Part shown: positions 43,404 to 51,676 of the stretch, piece by piece
Position numbering within the stretch: position 1 is the stretch's first letter
Layout: each line of letters opens with the position of its first letter
From: DATJKD01 sp963834855
GTDB taxonomy: Bacteria > Pseudomonadota > Gammaproteobacteria > Steroidobacterales > Steroidobacteraceae
Assembly (NCBI GenBank): GCA_963834855.1
Contig: CAWIDH010000007.1
Location: 1 to 64,000, forward strand
DNA length: 64,000 bases
Direction of reading: 5' to 3'
Program-made: the position numbers and the translations under genes
Notes under the pieces: model-generated
The model's database searches: none
What the model saw: the letters and a program-made list of their open reading frames with translations, nothing else
Told to the model about the DNA's origin: nothing

Positions 43404-44266
43404 TGAGCGCGGCACAGCTCATTTCGCTCGCCATCCAGGTCAGCATGGCGACGATCGTCTTCTGCGTCGCGCTGAAGGCCAGCTTCCAGGATGTCCTGCC
43501 GCTGCTGCGGCAGCCGGCGTTGCTCGCGCGCTCTCTGCTCGCGATGAACGTGATCATGCCGGTGATTGCCGCGGTCCTTGCGGCCGCATTCAACTTCCAC
43601 CGGGCGCTCGAGATCGCGCTCATCGCGCTCGCGGTCTCGCCGGTTCCACCTGTACTGCCCAGCAAGGAATTCAAGGCGGGCGGAACGGCGTCATACGTGG
43701 TCGGGCTGCTCGTGATCTCCGCGCTGGTGTCGATCGTTTTCGTGCCCGCCGCGCTCGAGCTGTTGGGACGGGCCTTCGGGCGCCCGGCCCACATGCCCAT
43801 GACGGCCGTTGCCTGGATCGTCGCGACGTCCGTGCTCGCGCCGCTCGCCGCGGGCTCTCTCGTCCGGCGACTGGCGCCGTCAGTCGCCGAGCGGATCGCA
43901 CGGCCGCTCTCCATCGCAGGCACAGGGTTGCTCGTTGCCGCCTTCCTGCCGGTGCTCGTGAAAATGTGGCCGGCGCTCCTTGCGCAGATCGGCGACTTTA
44001 CGTTGCTCGCGATCGTCGTGTTCGTGGTGGCGGGACTTGCGGTCGGGCACTGGCTCGGCGGCCCGCATCCGGATGATCGCACGGTGCTCGCGCTCTCGAC
44101 CGCGACGCGGCATCCCGGGGTCGCGGTCGCGATCGCGCAGGTCAACGCGCCCGACGATCATTCCATCGCGGCGGCCGTCCTGCTGGCCTTCCTCGTGGGC
44201 GCGATGGTGTCGGTTCCGTACGTGAAGTGGCGCGCGCGGCAACATGCGGTGGGGGGCGTGCGATGA
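43403..44266 (+). CDS. BASS-family (bile acid:sodium symporter-like) transporter
   Basis: A 287-residue inner-membrane protein with nine to ten helices. The family hallmark region is ALAVSPVPPVLPSKEFKAGG; the C-terminal repeat is LALSTATRHPGVAVAIAQVN. Members of this superfamily move organic anions such as bile acids, keto acids or sulfonated metabolites with sodium. The GTG start overlaps the stop of the HAD gene and the end overlaps the next gene by 4 bp, so the run from HAD to DUF1622 is tightly coupled. In a sulfatase island, a sulfated or desulfated organic anion is a reasonable guess for the substrate (inference). Confidence 0.87.
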   Translation: MSAAQLISLAIQVSMATIVFCVALKASFQDVLPLLRQPALLARSLLAMNVIMPVIAAVLAAAFNFHRALEIALIALAVSPVPPVLPSKEFKAGGTASYVVGLLVISALVSIVFVPAALELLGRAFGRPAHMPMTAVAWIVATSVLAPLAAGSLVRRLAPSVAERIARPLSIAGTGLLVAAFLPVLVKMWPALLAQIGDFTLLAIVVFVVAGLAVGHWLGGPHPDDRTVLALSTATRHPGVAVAIAQVNAPDDHSIAAAVLLAFLVGAMVSVPYVKWRARQHAVGGVR

Positions 44267-44622
44267 AGGAATGGCTGAGCGTCATCACCGAGTACGCCAT
44301 CGTCATCATCGATGCCCTGGCGCTCTTGATCATCGTCGTCGGAACGCTCGAGGCGTTCGTCAACGGATTGCGCGCGATGCTCACATCCGCATCCGGCCAC
44401 GAGAGGCGCGACGTCTGGCTGCGCTATGCGCGCTGGCTGGTTGCGGGCCTCACCTTCCAGCTCGCGGCGGACATCATCGAGACCTCCATCACGACGAGTT
44501 GGGAATCGATCGTCCGGCTCGCCGCGATTGCCGTCATCCGGACATTTCTCAACTACTTCCTGGAACGCGACCTGGCGGAAGTGCGCGAACGCCAGCGCGA
44601 AGGGGAGAAACGCGCGGCGTAG
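44263..44622 (+). CDS. DUF1622 family membrane protein
   Basis: A 119-residue membrane protein with three helices (AIVIIDALALLIIVVGTLEA, RYARWLVAGLTFQLAADIIE, SIVRLAAIAVIRTFLNYFLE) and a charged end (RDLAEVRERQREGEKRAA). The FxLAADIIET motif and length fit DUF1622. The function is unknown. It is coupled to the transporter by a 4-bp overlap and is the last gene of that run. Confidence 0.85.
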   Translation: MKEWLSVITEYAIVIIDALALLIIVVGTLEAFVNGLRAMLTSASGHERRDVWLRYARWLVAGLTFQLAADIIETSITTSWESIVRLAAIAVIRTFLNYFLERDLAEVRERQREGEKRAA

Positions 44623-44735
44623 CCGGCCCGAAGCGAGCGTCATCAGCGGTCGCGCGGACGTGGCGAGGCGCGCACGAATGCGTTAAGGTCCGCCGCAACC
44701 GGCCAGTGGCCGGCACAAGAAGATCAGGGGGACTC

Positions 44736-46223
44736 ATGAAGAGACGCGCATTGCTTCAGGCGGCGGTCGGCATGGCCGCGCTCTGGCCAGCCCGGTCGTT
44801 GCTCGCGCAGGTCGCGGCCGCCGGCGGCGAGCTGGCGGCGAAGACGCTGACCGGCGGGGCGACCACGCTCAGGCTCGCGGACGTCGAGGCGCTGGCCGGC
44901 AGCCTGCGCGGCCGGCTGATCCTGCCGGGGCAGGGCGACTACGACGTAGCGCGCCAGGTCTGGAACGCGATGATCGACCGCCGGCCGGCGCTGATCGCGC
45001 GGTGCGCGTCGCCCTCCGATGTGATGCAGGTGGTGAACTTCGCTCGCGAGCGTGAGCTGCTGACGGCCGTACGCTGCGGCGGACACAGCGCGAGCGGCAA
45101 GTCGACCTGCGACGGGGGAATCGTCATCGATCTCTCGCCGATGCAGAGCGTGCGGGTCGATCCCGCCGCAAAGCTGGCCCGTGTCGAGGGTGGAGCGCTG
45201 CTCCGGCATCTCGACCGGGAAACCCGCGCCTTCGGCCTCGTCACGACGGCGGGCACGGTGTCCCACACCGGCGTCGGCGGGCTGACGCTGGGCGGAGGCC
45301 TGGGCCGCGTCGGACGGCGCTTCGGGCTCGCCTGCGACAACCTGCGTTCGGTCGACGTCGTGACCGCGGCCGGCCAACTCGTGACCGCGAGCGAAACGGA
45401 AAATGCCGACCTGCTGTGGGGCCTGCGTGGCGGCGGCGGTAATTTCGGCGTGGCGACCTCGTTCGAGTTTCGCCTGCATCCGATGGATCCGATGGTCCTC
45501 GCGGGCGATGTCGCGTGGCCCTACAGCCAGGCTCGCGACGTGATGCGCTTCTACGCCGAGTACTCGGCCAATGCGCCGGACGAGCTCAACGCCGATCTGG
45601 GCACGTTCACGACCCCCGACGGCCAGAAGATGATCGGCAGCGAGCTCGTGTGGTCGGCAGACCACGCGGCCGGAGAGCGCGTGCTCGCCCCGTACCGCGC
45701 CTTCGGTTCGCCTGCGATCGACACGGTGCGCGCCGTCCCGTACACCGAAGTGCAGTCGCGGCACGACCAGATGCTCGCCAACGGGATTCGCGACTACCGC
45801 AAGTCCGGCTTCCTGGTCGAGCTCGACGATCGCACGATCGACGCCCTGCTCGAGACCCTGCGTGCCGCGCCACCGGGACTCGTGCGCATGAGTTTCCAGC
45901 AGTCCGGCGGCGCAATCGGCCGCCGCTCCTTGGATGCCACCGCGTTTCCAAACCGCGACGCGCGTTACTGGGTGTCCCTCAGCAGCAGCTCGAAGAACCC
46001 CGCCGAGGACGAGGCTCGCATCGCCGCCGTGCGCGCCGCCTGGAAGCCCATCGAGCCGCTGACCCGGGGCTTCTATGTCAACGCGATGACCGAGGACGAA
46101 TACGCCAAGGTGGATTCGAACTACGGCCCGAACTACGCGCGGCTTGCCAAGCTCAAGCGCAAGTACGACCCGGCCAACCTGTTCCGGCTGAACGCGAACG
46201 TCGTGCCGGCCGCGACGGTCTGA
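44736..46223 (+). CDS. Exported FAD-linked oxidoreductase (berberine-bridge-enzyme type)
   Basis: A 495-residue flavoprotein of the PCMH/VAO family. It has a signal peptide of possible Tat type (MKRRALLQAAVGMAALWPAR SLLAQ). The FAD domain includes LLTAVRCGGHSASGKSTCDG, where the histidine in GGHS is the usual covalent flavin site, and TAGTVSHTGVGGLTLGGGLG. The C terminus has the BBE motif YGPNYARLAKLKRKYDPANLF. Family members oxidise alcohols, sugars or alkaloids. The second covalent cysteine seen in plant BBEs is not evident. It lies behind the DUF1622 gene with 113 bp between and may have its own promoter. Confidence 0.9.
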   Translation: MKRRALLQAAVGMAALWPARSLLAQVAAAGGELAAKTLTGGATTLRLADVEALAGSLRGRLILPGQGDYDVARQVWNAMIDRRPALIARCASPSDVMQVVNFARERELLTAVRCGGHSASGKSTCDGGIVIDLSPMQSVRVDPAAKLARVEGGALLRHLDRETRAFGLVTTAGTVSHTGVGGLTLGGGLGRVGRRFGLACDNLRSVDVVTAAGQLVTASETENADLLWGLRGGGGNFGVATSFEFRLHPMDPMVLAGDVAWPYSQARDVMRFYAEYSANAPDELNADLGTFTTPDGQKMIGSELVWSADHAAGERVLAPYRAFGSPAIDTVRAVPYTEVQSRHDQMLANGIRDYRKSGFLVELDDRTIDALLETLRAAPPGLVRMSFQQSGGAIGRRSLDATAFPNRDARYWVSLSSSSKNPAEDEARIAAVRAAWKPIEPLTRGFYVNAMTEDEYAKVDSNYGPNYARLAKLKRKYDPANLFRLNANVVPAATV

Positions 46224-46297
46224 GCGGCAGGCGCACCTCGGCCGGCTGCGGGAATCGCAGCGCGCTGGAGCCGGTGTCGCGCGTGTTGAGTCGCCGT

Positions 46298-46498
46298 TCA
46301 GCGGCGCAGCAGCCAGATGATCAGACTCACGATCAGGCTCACGACGATCATCGTCGTGAACGGCGCGAACAGCTTGAAACCCGGGCGGTCCACGACGACG
46401 TCGCCCGGCAAGCGCCCGATGGGGAGCTTCGAGATCCAGGGCCAGAGGACGCCGACCGCGGCGATCAACAGGCCGATCACGATGAGCACGCGTTGCAC
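46298..46498 (-). CDS. DUF2905 family membrane protein
   Basis: A 66-residue membrane protein with two helices (VLIVIGLLIAAVGVLWPWIS and FAPFTTMIVVSLIVSLIIWLL) joined by the conserved loop KLPIGRLPGDVVVDRPGFKL, the DUF2905 signature. It stands alone on the minus strand between the FAD oxidase and the DGPF operon. No function is known. Confidence 0.88.
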   Translation of the reverse strand: MQRVLIVIGLLIAAVGVLWPWISKLPIGRLPGDVVVDRPGFKLFAPFTTMIVVSLIVSLIIWLLRR

Positions 46499-46795
46499 GG
46501 TGGACCTCCCTGGCCGGCTGTCGAACGATGCAACCAGGCGCCCTCGCGATCAAGTCAGATCGCAACAAGCGTACGGACAGACGACCGGGCGCGGATTGCC
46601 GCGAACAGCATCAGTCAGGCAGGCCCAAGGCGAAAACGTCCCGTTCCGCAAGGACTTGCAGATCCCATGACGATTCGTCATCGCGGCTGTCGAAAATGCC
46701 GTTCGTCGTTCGTCGCTTAGTTTGGAACACAGGCCGTACCGGCTCGAGTCGGGTTGGACGGCTCCCGGGCGCCAGGCCGCCAAGGAGACTCGACC
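46499..46795. other. Intergenic region holding the promoter of the DGPF operon
   Basis: No gene is seen in these 297 bases. They contain the ECF42-type site at 46688-46714 and, just before 46796, the ribosome site AAGGAGA. Another TGTCGA at 46519 lacks a matching downstream box. Confidence 0.6.
46688..46714 (+). promoter_or_regulatory. ECF42-type promoter of the DGPF operon
   Basis: TGTCGA (46688-46693), 17 bases, then CGTC (46711-46714). Sequence and spacing match the site at 15908-15934 in front of the lone DGPF gene. The minus-10 lies about 80 bp from the first start codon, against 75 bp in the other case. The sigma factor expected to read it is encoded at the end of the same operon. Confidence 0.65.
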
Positions 46796-47640
46796 ATGAA
46801 ATTCATGATCCTGATCAAGGCCGACGAGGACTCGGAGGCCGGGATCCTGCCGGACCAGCGGCTCTTGGCCGAGATGGGCGCCTACAACGAGGAGCTCGTC
46901 AATGCGGGCGTGATGCTCGCGGGCGAGGGCTTGCACCCGAGCTCGAAGGGCGTGCGCGTCCGGTTCTCGGGCGGCAGGACGTCGGTCATTGACGGACCGT
47001 TCGCCGAGACCAAGGAACTGCTCGCCGGCTTCTGGCTCTGGGACGTGGAGTCCAGGGAAGAGGCGATCGAGTGGGTCAAGCGCTGTCCGAACCCCTCGGG
47101 CGTGGATTGCGAGGTCGAGATTCGCGAGGTCGGTTGCGCGAGCGGTCTCACGGGCGTGACCAAGGCGCCCGAGCGCGCGCCCGGCACGAAGCGGTTCATG
47201 GTGTTGATCAAGTCCGACCGCGACATGGAAGCCGGTGTCAATCCCGGCGAGGAGCGGCTGGCGGCGATGGCTCGCCGCAACGCCGAGAGCTGCGCAGGCC
47301 GGCGAGCTGCTCCTGGGCGAGGGGTTGCAGCCGACCTCGAAGGGGGCCCGCGTGAGATTCTCCGGCAAGAGCCGCACCGTGGTCGACGGGCCGTTCACCG
47401 AATCCAAGGAGCTGATCGCCGGCTTCTGGCTGATCCAGGCCGCGTCGATGACCGAGGCGATCGAGTGGGTTCGACGCTACCCGTACCCGCGCGACACGCG
47501 ACGCGGAATACGAGATCGAGATCCGCCCGGTGTTCGAGGCAGAGGACTTCGGCGCGGAGTTCACCCCCGAGCTGCGCGAGCAGGAAGAACGCCAGCGCGC
47601 ACGCATCAATCAACTCAACCAGGCCGGGACGCGGTCCTGA
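46796..47640 (+). pseudogene. Tandem double DGPF (YCII-related) protein, two frame breaks
   Basis: Two DGPF domains follow each other in one gene. The first (MKFMILIKADEDSEAGILPD, VIDGPFAETKELLAGFWLW, VKRCPNPSGVDCEVEIREV) is joined by a short linker (GLTGVTKAPERAPGTKRF) to a second (MVLIKSDRDMEAGVNPGEER, GEGLQPTSKGARVRF, VVDGPFTESKELIAGFWLI). The frame changes near 47290 and again near 47500, after which AEYEIEIRPVFEAEDFGAEF leads to the stop at 47638-47640. The restored protein has about 280 residues. The two-domain form would be a covalent version of the usual dimer. It is the first gene behind the ECF42-type promoter. Confidence 0.8.
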
Positions 47641-47649
47641 GGAGGCGAC

Positions 47650-48063
47650 ATGTACATACAGCCCTATCTGTTCTTCGACGGTCGTTGCGAGGAGGCACTG
47701 GACTTCTACAAGAGTGCGCTCGGCGCGGAAGTGACGATGCTGATGCGCTTCAAGGACAGCCCCGAGCCACCGGACCCGAAGATGGTACCTGCGGGCTCCG
47801 AGAACAACGTCATGCATGCGAGCTTCCGCATCGGCGACACCGTCGTGATGGCCTCCGATGGCTTCGGCAAGGGCAAGCCGACCTTCCAGGGCTTTGCGCT
47901 CTCGCTCTCCGTGGCTAGCGATGCAGAGGCGGATCGAAAGTTCTCGGCGCTGGCCAAGGGCGGGCGCATCGACGCACCGCTCAGCAAGACCTTTTTCTCT
48001 TCGAACTTCGGAATGGTTGCCGACCGCTTCGGGGTGCCGTGGATGGTGATCGTCGCGCCCTGA
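47650..48063 (+). CDS. VOC-family (PhnB/glyoxalase-like) protein
   Basis: A 137-residue protein of the vicinal oxygen chelate fold in the PhnB/3-demethylubiquinone methyltransferase-like group: YIQPYLFFDGRCEEALDFYK, NNVMHASFRIGDTVVMASDG, and KTFFSSNFGMVADRFGVPWM. Such proteins bind a metal or small molecule, and no activity is known for this group. The gene starts 10 bp after the DGPF stop, with the ribosome site overlapping that stop. VOC proteins are common companions of ECF42/DGPF loci. Confidence 0.9.
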   Translation: MYIQPYLFFDGRCEEALDFYKSALGAEVTMLMRFKDSPEPPDPKMVPAGSENNVMHASFRIGDTVVMASDGFGKGKPTFQGFALSLSVASDAEADRKFSALAKGGRIDAPLSKTFFSSNFGMVADRFGVPWMVIVAP

Positions 48064-48092
48064 GCGAGCTGGATCACCAAGGAGACAGGACC

Positions 48093-48520
48093 ATGCGATT
48101 CATGATGCTGATGATCCCGAAGGGCTACGAAAGCGCCAAGCCGGGCACGACGCCCGACGCCAAGGCGGTCGAGGCCATGATGAAGTACAACGAGTCGCTG
48201 CAGAAGGCGGGTGTGCTGCTCGCGCTCGACGGGCTGCATCCGCCGTCGATGGGCGCACGCGTCTCCTTCGCAGGCGGGAAGCCCAAGGTGACCGACGGAC
48301 CATTCGCGGAGGCCAAGGAAGTGCTCGGCGGCTACTGGATGATCCAGGTCCGCTCGAGGGAGGAGGCGATCGAATGGGCCAAGCGTTGCCCCGGCTCGGA
48401 CAACGAGGTGATCGAGGTGCGCCAGGTCAGGAGATGTCGGATTTCCCGGCCGACGTCCAGAAGGCGGCCGCCGGCTTCGCGGACATGCAGGCGAAATCCG
48501 GTCAGCGCACGGGCAAGTGA
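48093..48520 (+). CDS. DGPF-domain protein, frame break near the end
   Basis: A YCII-related protein with the start MRFMMLMIPKGYESAKPGTT and motif VTDGPFAEAKEVLGGYWMIQ. Near 48431 the frame changes; in the other frame the end reads MSDFPADVQKAAAGFADMQA and stops at 48518-48520, the typical DGPF C terminus. The assembled length is 142 residues. It is the third member of the ECF42 locus and the third DGPF domain there, the fourth in the window. It lies 29 bp after the VOC gene. Confidence 0.85.
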
Positions 48521-48550
48521 CGGACGCCGTTCGGTCTGCAGGAGACAGCA

Positions 48551-49078
48551 ATGCTCAGCACGATCCTCATCATCGTCACCGTCGTTCTCATAGCGGTGCT
48601 TGTCCGTGCGGCAACCAAGCCCAGTCACTTCCGCGTCGAGCGAGCGACCAGCATCAAGGCTCCGGCGGACAGGATCTTTCCGTACATCAACGACCTGCGC
48701 CGATGGAACGCGTGGTCGCCGTACGAGAAGAAGGACCCGGACATGAAGCGGACGTTCGGTGCGACGACGGCGGGTCCCGGCGCCGCCTACGCCTGGGACG
48801 GGGACAAGAACGTCGGCAAGGGCCGGATGGAGATCATCGAGTCGACACCGTCTTCCCGGGTCGCGATCAAGCTCGATTTCGAGAAGCCATTCGAAGCGCA
48901 CAACCTCGCGGAGTTCACGCTGCAGCCCAACGGCGCCTCCACGAAGGTGGTGTGGGCCATGGACGGCCCCGCGAGCTACGTGACGAAGCTGATGAGCGTT
49001 TTCCTCGACATGGACAAGATGATCGGCACGGACTTCGAGGCCGGCCTTGCGAGCCTGAAGGCGGTTGCCGAAGCGTAG
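48551..49078 (+). CDS. SRPBCC family protein (START/polyketide-cyclase-like)
   Basis: A 175-residue protein with one N-terminal membrane helix (MLSTILIIVTVVLIAVLVRA) and an SRPBCC domain: VERATSIKAPADRIFPYIND, RRWNAWSPYEKKDPDMKRTF, GKGRMEIIESTPSSRVAIKL. The fold has a deep hydrophobic cavity and members bind lipids or other apolar ligands. It starts 30 bp behind the DGPF gene and belongs to the ECF42 operon. A further 111 bp separate it from the sigma gene. Confidence 0.9.
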   Translation: MLSTILIIVTVVLIAVLVRAATKPSHFRVERATSIKAPADRIFPYINDLRRWNAWSPYEKKDPDMKRTFGATTAGPGAAYAWDGDKNVGKGRMEIIESTPSSRVAIKLDFEKPFEAHNLAEFTLQPNGASTKVVWAMDGPASYVTKLMSVFLDMDKMIGTDFEAGLASLKAVAEA

Positions 49079-49189
49079 CGGGCTTCGCCAACGACGCATC
49101 GCAGGGGCAGGGCGGTCCGGCGCGTGACGCGCGGTCCGCCCGGCCGGCGAGGTTGCGCGGGTGGAGTTCTGATGCTCTGATCGGCAGCC

Positions 49190-50455
49190 GTGGCGGCTGT
49201 CGAGACCCACCGGGCGATCGAGGCAGTCTGGCGGATCGAGTCCGCCAGGCTGATCGCCGGGCTCACGCGCATCGTGCGAAACGTCGGCCTGGCGGAGGAG
49301 CTGGCACAGGACGCGCTGGTCGCGGCGCTCGAGCAGTGGCCTGTCGGCGGGGTGCCGGACAACCCGGGTGCGTGGCTGATGGCGACCGCGAAGCATCGCG
49401 CGATCGACCAGCTGCGCAGGCGTAGCCTGCATGCGCGCAAGGAAGGCGACCTCACCCGGGAGATCGAGGAACAGCTCCAGTCGTCCGCGCCTGAGCCCGC
49501 GGTCGAGGCCGACGACGAGATCGGCGACGACCTGCTGCGTCTCATGTTCACGGCCTGCCACCCGGTGCTGCCGACCGAGGCGCGGGTCGCGCTGACGCTG
49601 AAGCTCCTCGGCGGCCTGACGACCGCGGAGATCGCCCGCGCATTCCTCGTATCGGAGACGACGGTCGCCCAGCGCATCGTCCGCGCCAAGCGCAGCCTCG
49701 CCGAGGCGCGTGTGCCTTTCGAGGTGCCGCGGGGCGAGGAACTCGCCGCGCGACTGTCGTCGGTGCTCGAGGTGATCTATCTCGTCTTCAACGAGGGCTA
49801 CGCGGCGACGGCCGGCGACGACTGGCTGCGGCCCGCGTTGTGCGATGACGCATTGCGGCTCGGGCGCATCCTGGCCGAGCTCGCCCCCGGCGAGCCGGAG
49901 GTCCACGGCCTCGTCGCGCTGATGGAGATCCAGGCCTCGCGCTCGGCCGCACGGGTCGGGTCATCCGGCGAGCCGGTCCTGCTGCTGGACCAGAACCGCG
50001 CACGCTGGGACCAGCTCCTCATCCGTCGCGGCCTTGCGGCGCTTGCACGCGCCGAGGCGCTCGGCGGGTCGAATGGCCCGTACGCACTGCAGGCGGCCAT
50101 CGCCGCCTGTCATGCGCGCGCGCGCTCTGCAGCGGAAACCGACTGGCGCCGCATCGTGGCTCTCTACACGACGCTGGGCCGGCTCATGCCGTCGCCGGTC
50201 GTGGAACTGAATCGCGCTGTCGCGGTGTCCATGGCCTTCGGACCCGCGCGCGCCCTCGAGCTCGTCGACGCGCTCGTCGCGGAACCCGCCCTTGCGGCTT
50301 ATCACCACCTGCCCGCGGTTCGCGGCGACCTCCTCGCCAAGCTCGAGCGTCGGGACGAGGCACGCGCGGAGTTCGAGCGCGCGGCATCGCTCACGCGCAA
50401 CGCGCGCGAGCGCGAGTTGCTGCTCGAGCGCGCTGCCGGGTGCCGCCGCGCCTGA
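49190..50455 (+). CDS. ECF42-type RNA polymerase sigma factor
   Basis: A 421-residue sigma factor. Region 2 (RIVRNVGLAEELAQDALVAA, NPGAWLMATAKHRAIDQLRR) and region 4 (LTLKLLGGLTTAEIARAFLV, SETTVAQRIVRAKRSL) are followed by the long C-terminal extension (DUF6596 type) that marks the ECF42 group: LEVIYLVFNEGYAATAGDDW, ALLDDALRL-like helices, and a TPR-like end (AAYHHLPAVRGDLLAKLERR). This extension takes the place of an anti-sigma factor. ECF42 genes normally sit with DGPF genes, as here. The GTG at 49190 is the only start giving the family N terminus. Confidence 0.92.
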   Translation: MAAVETHRAIEAVWRIESARLIAGLTRIVRNVGLAEELAQDALVAALEQWPVGGVPDNPGAWLMATAKHRAIDQLRRRSLHARKEGDLTREIEEQLQSSAPEPAVEADDEIGDDLLRLMFTACHPVLPTEARVALTLKLLGGLTTAEIARAFLVSETTVAQRIVRAKRSLAEARVPFEVPRGEELAARLSSVLEVIYLVFNEGYAATAGDDWLRPALCDDALRLGRILAELAPGEPEVHGLVALMEIQASRSAARVGSSGEPVLLLDQNRARWDQLLIRRGLAALARAEALGGSNGPYALQAAIAACHARARSAAETDWRRIVALYTTLGRLMPSPVVELNRAVAVSMAFGPARALELVDALVAEPALAAYHHLPAVRGDLLAKLERRDEARAEFERAASLTRNARERELLLERAAGCRRA

Positions 50456-50543
50456 GCGGCCCACCGCCGCGCGGCGGTGATACTCTGAGTACCTCACCGC
50501 CGACGCGGCAGCGGTACGACGGCAACGCTGGATGAGGCGCCGG

Positions 50544-51635
50544 CTACTGGCCGGGGACGCCGATCGCAACCGGCCGCACCGCCGAGCCCGCCGACCCCCG
50601 CTCGAGCAGGGGCAGCACCATCGTGCAGGACGTCCAGACGCTCGCGTCCGCGAGCTCGGCGAGCCGGACGTTCTCCAGGTGGTGGATACCCATCTGCGTG
50701 AGCATGTGGTGATGGACCGCGAACGGCAGTCCCGGCGGCGTGCCTGCCGCGGGCCCGGCCTTGCCGGCGAGCATGCCCTCGGGCATGGCATCGACGAAGG
50801 GGGTGTCGAGGCCGACCGCGACGATGCGGCGCTCACCGAGGTATTGCGCGGCGTCGTACGCGAGGCCAGGTGCGCGCGTGTAGTAAGTCTGCACCGTATC
50901 CGGATCCTGCCAGTGCTCACCCCAACCGGTCCGGATGTAGACGACGTCGCCGGGCAGGATCCCGCGCTTGGCCAGTCCCTGTGCATCGATCGCGGCGAGG
51001 ATGTGTGCCTTCGTGACCGTCTCGCCTGCCTGCATGGCCTTGCCGCCGTACGCGTAGCGCTTCGCGTCGATCAGCACGGCCGTCGTCACGAGTGGCGGCG
51101 CCTTCTCGACGCCGAGCTTGAGCAGCGGCGACCCGGCAGTGGGCTTCACCTGTGCCTGGGTGTGGCCGCCGTAGTAGACGGCACCGCTCGTCTCGGCCGG
51201 TGACTCGGCACCGGCCGGCGTCGGCAGGCTCGCGAAGTGGCCAATCGCGTCGAACTGCGTGCCCTGTTGCGCAGGCTCGGCGCCCGCCGCGAATCGCTCG
51301 CCGTTGAAGGCGTGCCGCGTGCCACCCATCGTGGCCGTCGGCTTGTATTCGTATACGTAGGGTCCGCTGAACGGCGACTTCGGCATCGAGTTCGAGCGTT
51401 CGTACGAGAGCTCGAAGGCGCGCGCGCCGGGCTGCGCAAGATGCCACGCGCAACGGCTCCAGGTGCCGGGTCCGATGGCATTGGCCATCCCCCGTTCGTC
51501 GCCGGCCGGCCAGGGCGGTGCCGGCACCTGTGCCTCGGAGCGGCGGAGCCACTCCGCCGGCTCCGCCGCTTCGAGACTCGAGCCGGCGGCCAGCGCCACG
51601 GCTGCCACGACGCAGCCACGCATCACGGTCTGCAT
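50544..51635 (-). CDS. Exported cyclase family protein (PF04199)
   Basis: A 363-residue protein with a signal peptide (MRGCVVAAVALAAGSSLEAA). The cyclase/formamidase fold is indicated by GTQFDAIGHFASLPTPAG, VYIRTGWGEHWQDPDTVQ and VAVGLDTPFVDAMPEGMLAG. Kynurenine formamidases of the family have HxGTHxD metal ligands; here the first segment reads QQGTQFDAIGH, so one metal ligand is different and the activity may be different too. It is alone on the minus strand, followed by DUF1428 upstream on the same strand with 41 bp between, and they may share a transcript. Confidence 0.85.
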   Translation of the reverse strand: MQTVMRGCVVAAVALAAGSSLEAAEPAEWLRRSEAQVPAPPWPAGDERGMANAIGPGTWSRCAWHLAQPGARAFELSYERSNSMPKSPFSGPYVYEYKPTATMGGTRHAFNGERFAAGAEPAQQGTQFDAIGHFASLPTPAGAESPAETSGAVYYGGHTQAQVKPTAGSPLLKLGVEKAPPLVTTAVLIDAKRYAYGGKAMQAGETVTKAHILAAIDAQGLAKRGILPGDVVYIRTGWGEHWQDPDTVQTYYTRAPGLAYDAAQYLGERRIVAVGLDTPFVDAMPEGMLAGKAGPAAGTPPGLPFAVHHHMLTQMGIHHLENVRLAELADASVWTSCTMVLPLLERGSAGSAVRPVAIGVPGQ

Positions 51636-51676
51636 GGAGGCACTCCTGCGGGTCGTGCGCCGTCGCGCACGCGGAA

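Noticed and set aside
46519..46524. TGTCGA as another ECF42 minus-35 box
   Set aside because: No CG(A/T)C follows at 16-18 bases, and the site is far from a start codon.
44724..46568. A 614-codon open frame antisense to the FAD oxidase
   Set aside because: Same reason: no family sequence, poor start context, and the sense gene is a complete flavoprotein.
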